From assembly GCF_014647795.1 (NCBI RefSeq), contig NZ_BMPW01000011.1, positions 124,001 through 188,000 of the forward strand: DNA of 64,000 bases, read 5' to 3'. The notes under the pieces are model-generated. The model made no database searches. It was not told the DNA's origin and was given only the letters and a program-made list of their open reading frames with translations. Of the stretch, positions 1 through 8,825 are shown piece after piece; within the stretch, counting starts at the first letter, position 1, and every line of letters begins with the position of its first letter. The stretch comes from Actinoplanes campanulatus. Its GTDB lineage: Bacteria; Actinomycetota; Actinomycetes; Mycobacteriales; Micromonosporaceae. The translations under genes and the position numbers were made by a program.

Positions 1-77
1 CACGGTGCTCCCAGGCGCCAATTCTCTGAAAAATCCGACACAAGGCCCCGGATTTACCCCCCGAAAGGAAATAAGGG

Positions 78-1178
78 ATGCGTAAGGGACTGTTCGCCCT
101 TGCCGCGGTCGGCCTGATGGCCGGCAGCATGGCCGCTTGCGGCACCGACGACGGTGGCGACACCGGCACCGACACCGGCACCAAGAGCTCCGCGGGCAAG
201 GTCGGTGTGATCCTGCCCGACACCAAGAGCTCGGCCCGCTGGGCGACCGCCGACTTCAAGTACCTGACCGAGGCGTTCAAGGCGGCCGGTGTCGAGGCCG
301 ACATCCAGAACGCCGAGGGTGACAAGACCCGGTTCACCACGATCGCCGACGGCATGATCGCCAGCGGCGTCAAGGTCCTGGTCATCGTCAACCTGGACTC
401 CGGCACCGGTAAGGCCGTCCTGGAGAAGGCGAAGACCGCGGGTATCGCGACCATCGACTACGACCGCCTCACCCTCGGCGGCGGCGCGAACTACTACGTG
501 TCGTTCGACAACACCGAGGTCGGCAAGCTCCAGGGCCAGGGCCTGGTGGACTGCCTCACCGAGAAGAAGGCGACCAAGCCGGTCGTGTCGTACCTCAACG
601 GTTCGCCGACCGACAACAACGCCACCCTCTTCAAGCAGGGCTACGACTCGGTGCTCAAGCCGAAGTTCGACGCCGGCGAGTACGTCAAGGGCCCGGACCA
701 GGACGTTCCGGACTGGGACAACGCCCAGGGCGGCACCATCTTCGAGCAGCAGCTGACCTCGAACAAGAACATCGCCGGTGTCCTGGCCGCCAACGACGGT
801 CTCGGCAACGCCGCGATCCAGGTGCTCAAGAAGAACAAGCTGAACGGCAAGGTCCCGGTGACCGGCCAGGACGCCACCGTTCAGGGCCTGCAGAACATCC
901 TCGCCGGCGACCAGTGCATGACGGTCTACAAGGCGATCAAGAAGGAGGCCGACGCGGCCGCCGAGCTGGCGATCGCCCTGGCCAAGCAGGAGACCCCGAG
1001 CACCGCCACCAAGACGGTTGTCGACCCGGAGAGCAAGGCGGAGGTCAAGTCCGTCCTGCTGACCCCGCAGTCGATCACCGCGGCCAACGTGAAGGACGTC
1101 GTCACCGACGGCTTCGTCACGAAGGAAGAGCTCTGCACCGCCGACTTCGCCGAGGCCTGCACCAAGGCCGGCATCTGA
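78..1178 (+). CDS. xylF: Sugar ABC transporter substrate-binding lipoprotein, xylose type
   Basis: A 366-residue periplasmic-type sugar-binding protein expected to sit outside the membrane as a lipoprotein and hand sugar to the permease at 2154. A short signal peptide ends at a lipobox (M-A-A-C, Cys21), followed by a Gly/Thr/Asp-rich linker to about residue 34. The rest resembles XylF: an ILPDTKSSARW opening, a DYDRL segment and a YVSFDNTEVGKLQ segment match the sugar-binding and hinge regions of E. coli XylF. The start is set by a GAAAGGA ribosome site at 63-69, nine bases before ATG. It is first in an operon with the ATPase and permease, separated by a hairpin. Xylose as substrate is inferred from the family only; ribose or another pentose is possible. 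Confidence 0.9.
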   Translation: MRKGLFALAAVGLMAGSMAACGTDDGGDTGTDTGTKSSAGKVGVILPDTKSSARWATADFKYLTEAFKAAGVEADIQNAEGDKTRFTTIADGMIASGVKVLVIVNLDSGTGKAVLEKAKTAGIATIDYDRLTLGGGANYYVSFDNTEVGKLQGQGLVDCLTEKKATKPVVSYLNGSPTDNNATLFKQGYDSVLKPKFDAGEYVKGPDQDVPDWDNAQGGTIFEQQLTSNKNIAGVLAANDGLGNAAIQVLKKNKLNGKVPVTGQDATVQGLQNILAGDQCMTVYKAIKKEADAAAELAIALAKQETPSTATKTVVDPESKAEVKSVLLTPQSITAANVKDVVTDGFVTKEELCTADFAEACTKAGI

Positions 1179-1220
1179 GTCTCGGCTGACCACCGAAAGC
1201 CGGACACCAACGGCTGAAGG

Positions 1221-1254
1221 CCGGCGCCGCCCGTGCTCGCGCGGGCGGCGCCGG
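1221..1254 (+). terminator. Intercistronic hairpin between binding protein and ATPase genes
   Basis: A perfect 13-bp inverted repeat (CCGGCGCCGCCCG at 1221-1233 with its complement at 1242-1254, 8-base loop) lies 43 bases after the binding-protein stop and 96 bases before the ATPase start. There is no T-run. Such hairpins often act as partial terminators or 3'-end stabilisers that keep binding protein in excess over membrane subunits; that role is inferred here. Confidence 0.65.
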
Positions 1255-1350
1255 AGTCGGTTCTACAGAACCTTCCCGTAGTCGGCCCCGCCACGACGAA
1301 GTGGCGCAGCCCACGACGGAACCCGGTCACCGAACGAAGGAGAACCATCA

Positions 1351-2157
1351 GTGGCCGCGACACCCCTCCTGGAGCTGCGCGGGATCGACAAGAGCTTCGG
1401 TCCCGTCCAGGTCCTCCACGACGTCGGTCTGAGCGTCTACCCGGGCGAGGTAACCGCCCTGGTCGGCGACAACGGCGCCGGAAAGTCCACGCTGGTCAAG
1501 TGCATCAGCGGCATCTACAGCATCGACGCGGGCACGGTCACCTTCGAAGGCCGGGAGGTGTCGGTCCACAACCCCCGGGACGCCGCCGCCCTCGGTATCG
1601 AGGTCGTCTACCAGGACCTCGCGCTCTGCGACAACCTGGACATCGTCCAGAACATGTTCCTCGGCCGCGAGAAGAAGCGCGGCATCGTCCTCGACGAGGC
1701 GACCATGGAGGAGATGGCCGGCGAGACACTGCGCAGCCTCTCCGTACGGACCGTGAAGTCGCTGCGCCAGCTCGTCTCCAGCCTCTCCGGTGGCCAGCGC
1801 CAGACCGTCGCGATCGCCAAGGCGGTGCTCTGGAACAGCCGGGTCGTCATCCTCGACGAGCCGACCGCCGCCCTCGGTGTGGCGCAGACCGCCCAGGTGC
1901 TCGAACTGGTCCGCCGGCTCGCCGACAACGGCCTCGGCGTGGTGCTGATCTCGCACAACATGAACGACGTCTTCGCGGTCTCCGACCGGATCGCCGCCCT
2001 CTACCTGGGCCGGATGGCCGCCGAGGTGAAGGCCGCCGACGTGACCCACTCCCAGGTCGTCGAGCTGATCACGGGCGGCCGTAGCGGCAACCTCGGCCTG
2101 CCCCCGGAGCGACCCTCCGACTTCATCGACATCACGCCGGGAGAGGTCAAGAAGTGA
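1351..2157 (+). CDS. xylG: Sugar ABC transporter ATP-binding protein, single-domain XylG type
   Basis: The cytoplasmic ATPase that should energise the sugar importer. At 268 residues it holds one ABC domain: Walker A GDNGAGKST at 39-47, Q-loop near Q88, signature LSGGQRQ at 145-151 and Walker B VVILDEP at 165-171. Classical XylG/RbsA proteins are about 500 residues with two fused ABC domains, so this is the half-size form and presumably works as a homodimer. GTG start with a strong GAAGGAGA ribosome site at 1336-1343. Its stop overlaps the permease start by four bases (GTGA), which indicates translational coupling. Confidence 0.9.
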   Translation: MAATPLLELRGIDKSFGPVQVLHDVGLSVYPGEVTALVGDNGAGKSTLVKCISGIYSIDAGTVTFEGREVSVHNPRDAAALGIEVVYQDLALCDNLDIVQNMFLGREKKRGIVLDEATMEEMAGETLRSLSVRTVKSLRQLVSSLSGGQRQTVAIAKAVLWNSRVVILDEPTAALGVAQTAQVLELVRRLADNGLGVVLISHNMNDVFAVSDRIAALYLGRMAAEVKAADVTHSQVVELITGGRSGNLGLPPERPSDFIDITPGEVKK

Positions 2158-3407
2158 CCACCACGACTGAGACGGCCGGTGGCATCCAGGTCGTCAAACC
2201 CACCGTCGCGAGCCACACCCGGGACTACTTCGCCCGGATCCGCGGCGGTGACCTCGGCACCCTCCCGGCCGTCCTCGGCCTGCTGGTCCTGGTGCTGATC
2301 TTCGGCACCGCCCGGAGCGAGACGTTCCTCAGCGCGCTCAACTTCGCGAACCTGTTCAACCAGAGCGCCCAGATCGTCTTCATCGCCATGGGCCTCGTCT
2401 TCGTGCTGCTGCTCGGCGAGATCGACCTCTCCGCCGGGTTCGCCAGCGGCGTCTGCGGCGCGGTCATGGCGATCCTGCTGACCACCCACGGCCTGCCCTG
2501 GTACGTGGCGATCCCGGCGGCCATGGTCACCGGCGTCGTCATCGGCCTCGTGCTCGGTGTGCTGGTCGCGAAGCTCGGGATCCCGTCCTTCGTGGTCACG
2601 CTGGCCGCCTTCCTCGGCTTCCAGGGCGTCCTGCTGACCCTGCTCGAGGGCGGCAAGAACATCTCGATCACCGACGAGTTCGTCAAGGCGCTGAACAACG
2701 GCACCCTGTCGGTGCGCGACAGCTGGCTCTTCGCGATCGTCGGCGTGGGCGGCTTCGCCGCGGCGCAGCTGCTCCGCTGGCGGGGCCGGGTCTCCCGCAA
2801 CCTGATCGCCGAGCCGCTCGGCATCGTGGCGGCCCGGATCGCCGGGGTCGCGCTGCTGGCCTTCTCCGCCACCTACGTGCTCACCCTGGAGCGGGCCGTC
2901 AACAAGGCGATCACCTCGCTCAAGGGCACGCCGATCGTCGTACCGATCATCGTGGTCTTCCTGGTGATCTGGACCTTCGTCCTGGCCCGCACCACCTACG
3001 GCCGGCACGTCTACGCGGTCGGTGGCAACGCCGAGGCGGCCCGCCGGGCCGGCATCCCGGTCGACCGCATCCGCATCTCGGTCTTCGTGATCTGCTCGTT
3101 CATGGCGTCGATCGGCGGAATCCTGGTCGTCAGCCGGCAGAGTTCCGTCGACCCGAACACCGGTGGCAGTAACATCCTGCTCTACTCGGTCGGTGCGGCG
3201 GTCATCGGCGGCACCAGTCTCTTCGGCGGCAAGGGCAAGGTCATCTATGCGGTCATCGGTGGTGCGGTCATCATCGTCATCGAGAACGGCATGACCCTGC
3301 TGGGCCTCAACTCCGGCGTGAAGTTCATCTTCACCGGCCTCGTGCTGCTGGCGGCGGCGAGCGTCGACGCCCTGGCCCGGCGCAGAGCAGCGGCAACGGG
3401 TAGTTGA
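2154..3407 (+). CDS. xylH: Sugar ABC transporter permease, XylH/RbsC family
   Basis: A 417-residue integral membrane permease of the branched BPD_transp_2 (ribose/xylose) type, with about ten hydrophobic segments. An acidic-glycine region (LLGEIDLSAGFASG near residues 84-97) and the RRAGIPVDRIRISVF loop before the last helices are typical of this family and contact the ATPase. GTG start overlapping the ATPase stop by four bases. It completes an F-G-H importer. A hydrophilic insert (RWRGRVSRN) lies mid-protein, as in XylH rather than the shorter RbsC. Xylose specificity is inferred. Confidence 0.9.
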   Translation: MTTTTETAGGIQVVKPTVASHTRDYFARIRGGDLGTLPAVLGLLVLVLIFGTARSETFLSALNFANLFNQSAQIVFIAMGLVFVLLLGEIDLSAGFASGVCGAVMAILLTTHGLPWYVAIPAAMVTGVVIGLVLGVLVAKLGIPSFVVTLAAFLGFQGVLLTLLEGGKNISITDEFVKALNNGTLSVRDSWLFAIVGVGGFAAAQLLRWRGRVSRNLIAEPLGIVAARIAGVALLAFSATYVLTLERAVNKAITSLKGTPIVVPIIVVFLVIWTFVLARTTYGRHVYAVGGNAEAARRAGIPVDRIRISVFVICSFMASIGGILVVSRQSSVDPNTGGSNILLYSVGAAVIGGTSLFGGKGKVIYAVIGGAVIIVIENGMTLLGLNSGVKFIFTGLVLLAAASVDALARRRAAATGS

Positions 3408-3441
3408 TGATGCAGGATCCCGTGCGGGGGACGGGACGCTG

Positions 3442-4620
3442 ATGCGGGCCGGGCCCAGCCAGGAAGACGTACGCCGGCACAACCTCGGGACGCTGCTGCG
3501 CTACGTGCACATGCACGGCGCCACGTCCCGGGCGGAACTCACCACCCGGCTCGGCCTCAACCGCAGCACCATCGGAGCTCTCACCGCCGAACTGATCGGC
3601 GCGGGCCTGGTCAGCGAGGCGGCGCCCCGCGAGACCGGCCGGGCCGGGCGACCCTCACTGGTCGTCCGGCCCGAGTCGGGACGGGTGTACGCCTACGCGC
3701 TCAGCATCGAGGTGGACCGCCTGCGTGCCGCCCGGATCGGGCTCGGCGGCCGGATCCTCGAGCAGTACGAGACCGAGCGCCCACCCGGGATGACCGCCCC
3801 CGAGGCGGTCCGCCCGCTCTCCCACTTCGTGGCCACCATGCGCTCCGGGGCCCCCGACGACGGCCGTTGCGTGGGCACCGGCCTCGCGGTCGCCGGCATG
3901 GTCCGCCGCGAGGACGGCATGGTCCGCCTCGCCCCCACCATCGGCTGGGTGGAGGAGCCGGTCGGCGCGGCCGTCCGCTCCGAGCTCGGCGAGTTCGGCA
4001 AACTGACGGTCGGCAACCACGCCGACGTGTGCGCGCTCGCCGAGCACGCGCGCGGGGCCGCGGTCGGTTCGGACAACGTCCTCTATCTGTACGGGGACGT
4101 CGGCGTCGGCGCCGGGATCGTGGCCGGTGGGCGCCGGGTCACCGGGCACGGCGGGTACGGCGGCGAGGTCGGTCACATGGTCGTCAACCCGTACGGGCGG
4201 CCGTGCAGCTGCGGCTCCCGCGGCTGCTGGGAGACCGAGATCGGCGAGCACGCCCTGCTCCGCCTCGCCGGGCGCGACGACCGCAGCGGCCGGGACGCGG
4301 TCCTCGCCGTGGTGGACGCCGCGATGCGCGGGGACAGCCAGGCCCAGCACGCGCTGCGGCAGGTCGGCGACTGGGTCGGGTTCGGCGTCGGCAACCTGGT
4401 CAACATCTTCAACCCCGAGGTGGTCATCTTCGGGGGCACGCTGCGGGACGTCTACCTGGGCGCCGCGGCGCAGATCCGCAGCCGGCTCAACGCCGTGGGG
4501 CTGCCCGCCTGCCGGGAGCACGTCCGGTTGCGCACCCCGGAGCTGGGCACCGACGCGGCCCTGATCGGGGCGGCCGAGCTGGCCTTCGACCACCTGCTCG
4601 ACGACCCTCTCGTGTCCTGA
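3442..4620 (+). CDS. ROK-family transcriptional regulator (XylR/NagC-like)
   Basis: A 392-residue DNA-binding sugar sensor. Residues about 12-70 form a winged helix-turn-helix (TTRLGLNRSTIGALTAEL), followed by a ROK sugar-kinase-like fold with DVGVGAGI and the zinc site H245, C255, C257, C262 (GH-x9-C-S-C-x4-C-W-E). It lies 34 bases after the permease on the same strand, so it probably represses the importer and senses its sugar, as XylR or NagC does. The ribosome site is weak; ATG 3442 is chosen because it places the HTH normally. No clear operator was recognised upstream of the importer, which begins near the window edge. Confidence 0.88.
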   Translation: MRAGPSQEDVRRHNLGTLLRYVHMHGATSRAELTTRLGLNRSTIGALTAELIGAGLVSEAAPRETGRAGRPSLVVRPESGRVYAYALSIEVDRLRAARIGLGGRILEQYETERPPGMTAPEAVRPLSHFVATMRSGAPDDGRCVGTGLAVAGMVRREDGMVRLAPTIGWVEEPVGAAVRSELGEFGKLTVGNHADVCALAEHARGAAVGSDNVLYLYGDVGVGAGIVAGGRRVTGHGGYGGEVGHMVVNPYGRPCSCGSRGCWETEIGEHALLRLAGRDDRSGRDAVLAVVDAAMRGDSQAQHALRQVGDWVGFGVGNLVNIFNPEVVIFGGTLRDVYLGAAAQIRSRLNAVGLPACREHVRLRTPELGTDAALIGAAELAFDHLLDDPLVS

Positions 4621-4624
4621 GTAG

Positions 4625-4653
4625 GCGATCACCCGGAATCCGCCGGTGATCGC
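4625..4653 (+). terminator. Hairpin after the ROK gene
   Basis: A 9-bp perfect inverted repeat (GCGATCACC at 4625-4633, GGTGATCGC at 4645-4653, 11-base loop) starts five bases after the ROK stop. It has no T-run. It probably ends the sugar-importer unit, because a new promoter-like TATGCT follows at 4662. Confidence 0.6.
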
Positions 4654-4674
4654 GGGAGATCTATGCTGCCCGCC

Positions 4675-5583
4675 ATGCTTCCGCGTCAATCGAATCTGGA
4701 CCCGGCGGCCGCGTACCCGAAGATCACCGCCCTGCGGGCCGCGCTGGACGCCGGGGACTGGCCGGCCTGCCGGGAGCTGCTCGACGCCGCCGAACAGGCG
4801 GAACGTAGCTACCTGACGGCGGCCGTCGCCGACGTGGACGGCCTGGAGGACTTCCTGCGCGGCGTGCTGCGCGGCGATCCGGGCGACGGTACGGCCGGTG
4901 CCCTGCTGGGCCAGTATCTGGTCGAGGCGGCCTGGCGGATCCGGACCAGGGCCCGGGCCGAGCACGTGAGCCGGGAGCAGTTCGTGGCGTTCCGGGCCGG
5001 ACTCGTCGAGGCTGAGCGGGTGCTCGTCGACGCCGCCGCCCGCAGCCCGAGGGATTCCGCGATCTGGACCGCCCGGCTGGTCACCGCTCGTGGTCTGCAA
5101 CTCGGTCTGCCCGAGATCCGCCGCCGCTACGGCCGGCTCGCCGAGATCGATCCGCACCACCTGCCCGGCCAGCAGCAGATGCTGCAGAGTCTCTGCACCA
5201 AGTGGTACGGGGACGCCGCGCTGACGTACGAGTTCGCGAAGGAGGCGGCCGCCGCCGCGCCCGCCGGAGCACCGAACCCGGTCCTGCTGGCGGAGGCCTA
5301 CATCGAGCACTCCGAGGTGGTCACCGACGTCGACCGGGTGCGGGCCGAACTGCGTGAGGCCGCCATGCGCTCGGTGTGGCACCCGGACTTCCGGCGTACC
5401 CACGGCTGGGTTCGGACGATGAGCACCTTCGCGATGGCCTTCGTCCTGCTCGACGATCAGCCGGCCGCGGCCTCCCTCTTCGACGCGCTGGGCGGGCTGG
5501 GCTCCCGGTGGCCATGGGAGTACCTCGGCGATCCGGCCGCGACGATCGAGAAGTTCCGGGCACGGGCGGGAGGTAACACGTGA
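4675..5583 (+). CDS. Hypothetical helical-repeat protein, DUF4034/TPR-like
   Basis: A soluble, Ala/Leu/Arg-rich, apparently all-helical protein of 302 residues with no signal peptide or catalytic motif. Spaced W/A/L segments (DAGDWPACRELL, YLVEAAWRIR, WTARLVTARG, WYGDAALTYEFAKEA) resemble tetratricopeptide or DUF4034-type repeats, which bind partner proteins. I do not recognise a specific function. It starts the M16-type peptidase operon and overlaps the next gene by four bases (GTGA), so it may be a scaffold for those proteins (inference). ATG 4675 is preferred over ATG 4663, because TATGCT at 4662-4667 looks like a -10 element seven bases upstream, giving a leaderless mRNA. Confidence 0.65.
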   Translation: MLPRQSNLDPAAAYPKITALRAALDAGDWPACRELLDAAEQAERSYLTAAVADVDGLEDFLRGVLRGDPGDGTAGALLGQYLVEAAWRIRTRARAEHVSREQFVAFRAGLVEAERVLVDAAARSPRDSAIWTARLVTARGLQLGLPEIRRRYGRLAEIDPHHLPGQQQMLQSLCTKWYGDAALTYEFAKEAAAAAPAGAPNPVLLAEAYIEHSEVVTDVDRVRAELREAAMRSVWHPDFRRTHGWVRTMSTFAMAFVLLDDQPAAASLFDALGGLGSRWPWEYLGDPAATIEKFRARAGGNT

Positions 5584-7274
5584 TCAAGCGGTTGGAGGTC
5601 GACGGAGTTCCGGCGGTCCTGGGCCCGGCGAGCGGGCCGACGCACGCCGGCCTGGTCTTCCGGGTCGGCACGGCGGACGAGCCACTGGCCCGGCGCGGCC
5701 TCACCCGGCTCGTCGAGCACCTGGTCACCGACGGGTTGGGCACCGACGGACGGCAGCTCGGGGCCACCGGCGCCGAACACACCTTCTTCCACATGCACGG
5801 CACGCCCACCGAGGTCGCCGAGTTCCTCACCGGCGTGTGCGGGGCGCTGCGGAACCCGCCGGCGGCCCGGCTCGCCACGGTGCGGCAGCTCGTCCAGGGC
5901 ACGCCGCCGGACCGTGACCCGCTGCCCATGTGGCGGCACGGCGCCCGCGGCTTCGGCGTGCCCAGCTACCCCGAGTGGGCCCTCCCCGGGATCACCGAGG
6001 ACGACGTACGGGAGTGGATCGCCCGCTACTTCACCAGGGAGAACGCCGCACTCTGGGTGGCCGGTGAGGAGATCCCGGAGGGGCTGGTCCTGAACCTGCC
6101 GTCCGGTGAGCGGCGGCCCGCGCCGACCGTCACCACCGAGCTGCCGGTCACCCCGGCCTTCTTCTCCCGCGCCGGCGGGACCATCGCCTGGGACACCGTG
6201 GTCCGCCGGGAGGCCCGGGCCGCGGTCTTCGCCACCGTGCTGGAACGCCGGATGATGAACGACCTGCGCCGCCGCGACGGCATCTCCTACCAACCCCACA
6301 CCGAGTACGTCCCGCGCGCTGACGGCACCGCCCGGATCATCGCGGTCGCCGACGCGCTGCCGGAGAAACAGGAGGCGGCGCTCGGCGGCCTGATCGACGT
6401 GCTCGCCGCGATGCGGGCCGGGCAGATCGACCCGGACGAGGTGGCGACCGTCGTCAAGCTGACCTGCGAGGGGCTGCGCGACTCCGAGTCGCGTGGGGCC
6501 CGGTTGCCCGGCCAGGCGTTCAACCTGCTCTCCGGCCGTGAGGTGCAGACCCTGGAGGAGGCGCTGGCCGAGGTGCGCGCGGTCACCGCCGAGGACGTGA
6601 CCGAGGTGGCGGCCGCCGCGTACGACGCCGGTCTGCTGATGACCCCGCCCGGGAGCAGCGCCGACTGGGCCGGGTACACCGCGGCCCCCGAGATGTCGGA
6701 AGCCGCGCTTCCCGGCCGTGTGCACCGCGGGCGCAAGGACCGCGGCCTGCGCCTGATCAGCGGGGACGAGGGGATCAGCGTGACCGGGTACGGCCAGGTC
6801 GCGTCGGTCCGCTGGGACGAGTGCGCGCTGCTGCTCGCCTGGCCGGACGGCGGGCGGTGGATGATCGGCCTGGACGCGGTGACGGCCCGGATCGAGCCGA
6901 CCCTCTACCGGGGCGCCGACCGGGTGGTACGGGAGATCGACGCCCGGATCCCGGCCCGCCTGCGGATCGACATGCCGCCCCGGGACCGCGTCGCCATCCC
7001 GCAGCCGGAGGCCCCGCACCGCGAGCCACGGCTGGCGGCCTGGCGGGCGCGCTGGGGGCCGTACTTCGCCCTGCTCTTCTTCGGCCCGTTCGTGCTTCTG
7101 GGCCTGGGCACTCTGGTGTGGCTGCTGGCCGAGTCCGTGATCGAGCGGCGGTTCGAGGGGGAGGCCGTGCTGGGGGCCGTCGGCCTGACGGCGATGTTCG
7201 GGTGGCTCTGCCTGGACTCGGTGGTCGAGCTGCGCCGGCGCTGGGCGGTAAGATGGATGCTGCGCCGTGAATGA
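5580..7274 (+). CDS. M16-type peptidase homologue lacking the metal-binding motif, membrane-anchored
   Basis: A 564-residue homologue of the next gene; both share the N-terminal pattern HAGLVFRVG-x-ADEPLARRG. The M16 (pitrilysin/insulinase) zinc motif HxxEH is degenerate: residues 43-47 read RLVEH, so the first histidine is arginine. The Glu-rich helix that supplies the third ligand is LATVRQLVQG, without glutamate. It is probably not a zinc peptidase. Residues about 495-517 and 529-548 are two membrane helices that the paralogue lacks. GTG start inside the upstream stop (GTGA). By analogy with two-subunit M16 enzymes such as mitochondrial processing peptidase, it may be the non-catalytic, membrane-tethering partner (inference). 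Confidence 0.8.
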   Translation: MIKRLEVDGVPAVLGPASGPTHAGLVFRVGTADEPLARRGLTRLVEHLVTDGLGTDGRQLGATGAEHTFFHMHGTPTEVAEFLTGVCGALRNPPAARLATVRQLVQGTPPDRDPLPMWRHGARGFGVPSYPEWALPGITEDDVREWIARYFTRENAALWVAGEEIPEGLVLNLPSGERRPAPTVTTELPVTPAFFSRAGGTIAWDTVVRREARAAVFATVLERRMMNDLRRRDGISYQPHTEYVPRADGTARIIAVADALPEKQEAALGGLIDVLAAMRAGQIDPDEVATVVKLTCEGLRDSESRGARLPGQAFNLLSGREVQTLEEALAEVRAVTAEDVTEVAAAAYDAGLLMTPPGSSADWAGYTAAPEMSEAALPGRVHRGRKDRGLRLISGDEGISVTGYGQVASVRWDECALLLAWPDGGRWMIGLDAVTARIEPTLYRGADRVVREIDARIPARLRIDMPPRDRVAIPQPEAPHREPRLAAWRARWGPYFALLFFGPFVLLGLGTLVWLLAESVIERRFEGEAVLGAVGLTAMFGWLCLDSVVELRRRWAVRWMLRRE

Positions 7275-8796
7275 CCCGTTCGAGGTCGACGGGATTCCCG
7301 CTCTGCTCGCGCCGACTACCGGCCCGATGCACGCCGGCCTGGTCTTCCGGGTCGGTCACGCCGACGAGCCGCTGGCCCGGCGCGGCATCACGCACCTCAT
7401 CGAGCACCTCGCGCTGTTCTCCTTCGGGGTGGCCGACTACCACTACAACGGGACCACCGGCGTCGAGCACACCTTCTTCCACATGCAGGGCGCCGAGGAC
7501 GACATCGTGGCCTTTCTGCACGGGGTCTGCGCCGGGCTGCACGACCTGCCGATGCACCGGCTCGCGACCGAGAAGGAGATCCTGCGGACCGAGGAGAACG
7601 GCCGCGGTGAGGGCGCGGCCGACGCCCTCGCGCTGTGGCGGCACGGGGCCCGCGACTACGGCATGCCCGGCTACCCGGAGTGGGGCCTGACCGGGCTCAC
7701 CCCCGACGACCTGCGGGCCTGGACGGCCCGCTACTTCAACCGGCAGAACGCGGCGCTCTGGATCGCCGGGTCCGGCGTGCCCGCCGGCCTCGAGCTCAAA
7801 CTTCCCGAGGGCACGCGCCGGCCGGCGCCCACTCCCTCCTCCACCCTTCCAGTACGCCCGGCGTACTTCGCCGGCGGCTCCGACGTCGTGGCCTGGGACG
7901 CCGTGGTGGAGCGTGGCCAGAGCACCGCGGTCTTCGCCGACCTGCTGAAACGGTCGCTGTTCCGGTCGCTGCGCCAGGAGAGCGGGCTCTCCTACAACGT
8001 GCACACCGAGTACACGCCGCGGGCCGGCGGCCGGGCGCTGCTCACCGCGGTCGCCGACTCGCTGCCGGAGAAGCAGGAGGCCGTGCTCGGCGGCTTCGTC
8101 GACGTGCTGGCCGCGGCCCGGCTCGGGCGGTTCGACCCGGCCGAGGTGGCGGTCGTGGCCGGCCGCCGCCGGGAGGAACTGGGCCGCGCCGAGGAGGCCG
8201 GCGCCCGTCTGCCCGGCCAGGTGTTCAACCTGCTCGACGGCCGGCCGGTGCAGAGCCTCGACGAGGTGCTCGCCGAACTGGACACGGTCACCCGGGACAG
8301 CGTCGCGGCGGTCGCCGCCGCGGCCTGCGCCGACGGCCTGCTCATGACGCCGGGGCGCAGCGAGGCCGACCGGGCCGGGTACACCGCCGCGCCGACCGGG
8401 TCCGAGCGGACGGTCGAGGGCGCCACCTACCCGGCGCTCGGCGCCCCGGAGATCCGCCTGACCGTGGGGGAGACCGGCCTCACCCTGGCCCGGGAGGACT
8501 CGGCGGTCACGGTTCTCTTCGCCGAGTGCTCGGCCGTGCTCCAGTGGCCGGACGGGGCCCGGCGATTCGTCGGGCACGACGCCATCCACGTGCAGGTCGA
8601 GCCGGCCCTCTTCCCGAACGGTCCCGAGGTGATCGCGGCCCTGGACGCCCGCACCCTTCCCGAGCTGCGCGTCCCCATGCCGGCCCGCGGCCCGGACCGG
8701 ATCCCGCGGCCGCCCGCGCCCACGCCGGCGCAGCGACCGCCCAACGCCGTCGAGCGAATGGTGATCCGGGCGATCCGCCGCGTCCGGGGGCGGTGA
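7267..8796 (+). CDS. M16-type zinc metallopeptidase with intact HxxEH motif
   Basis: A 509-residue M16-family-like protein. HLIEH at 43-47 is a perfect inverted zinc motif, and the downstream helix ATEKEILRTEE (about 100-110) offers glutamates for the third ligand, as in pitrilysin-type enzymes. A C-terminal M16-like half follows (RSLRQESGLSYNVHTEY near 235-252). There is no signal peptide or membrane helix, so it is cytosolic or recruited by the membrane-anchored paralogue just upstream, which it overlaps by eight bases (GTG start at 7267). Substrate unknown. The spacing between HxxEH and the Glu helix is shorter than in classical members, so family assignment is by motif rather than full-length match. 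Confidence 0.8.
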   Translation: MNDPFEVDGIPALLAPTTGPMHAGLVFRVGHADEPLARRGITHLIEHLALFSFGVADYHYNGTTGVEHTFFHMQGAEDDIVAFLHGVCAGLHDLPMHRLATEKEILRTEENGRGEGAADALALWRHGARDYGMPGYPEWGLTGLTPDDLRAWTARYFNRQNAALWIAGSGVPAGLELKLPEGTRRPAPTPSSTLPVRPAYFAGGSDVVAWDAVVERGQSTAVFADLLKRSLFRSLRQESGLSYNVHTEYTPRAGGRALLTAVADSLPEKQEAVLGGFVDVLAAARLGRFDPAEVAVVAGRRREELGRAEEAGARLPGQVFNLLDGRPVQSLDEVLAELDTVTRDSVAAVAAAACADGLLMTPGRSEADRAGYTAAPTGSERTVEGATYPALGAPEIRLTVGETGLTLAREDSAVTVLFAECSAVLQWPDGARRFVGHDAIHVQVEPALFPNGPEVIAALDARTLPELRVPMPARGPDRIPRPPAPTPAQRPPNAVERMVIRAIRRVRGR

Positions 8797-8825
8797 GTGG
8801 GCCCGGCGCGAGGCAGGATGGTCCG

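Noticed and set aside
54-1193. Large antisense frame over the sugar-binding protein
   Set aside because: Val/Leu/Gly/Arg-rich shadow of a clear lipoprotein gene with signal peptide and ribosome site.
7635-8825. A 949-residue open frame running into the molybdopterin oxidoreductase
   Set aside because: The first 397 residues are Arg/Gly/Ala-rich and lie in a shifted frame of the M16 peptidase gene; the real start is the ATG at 8826.
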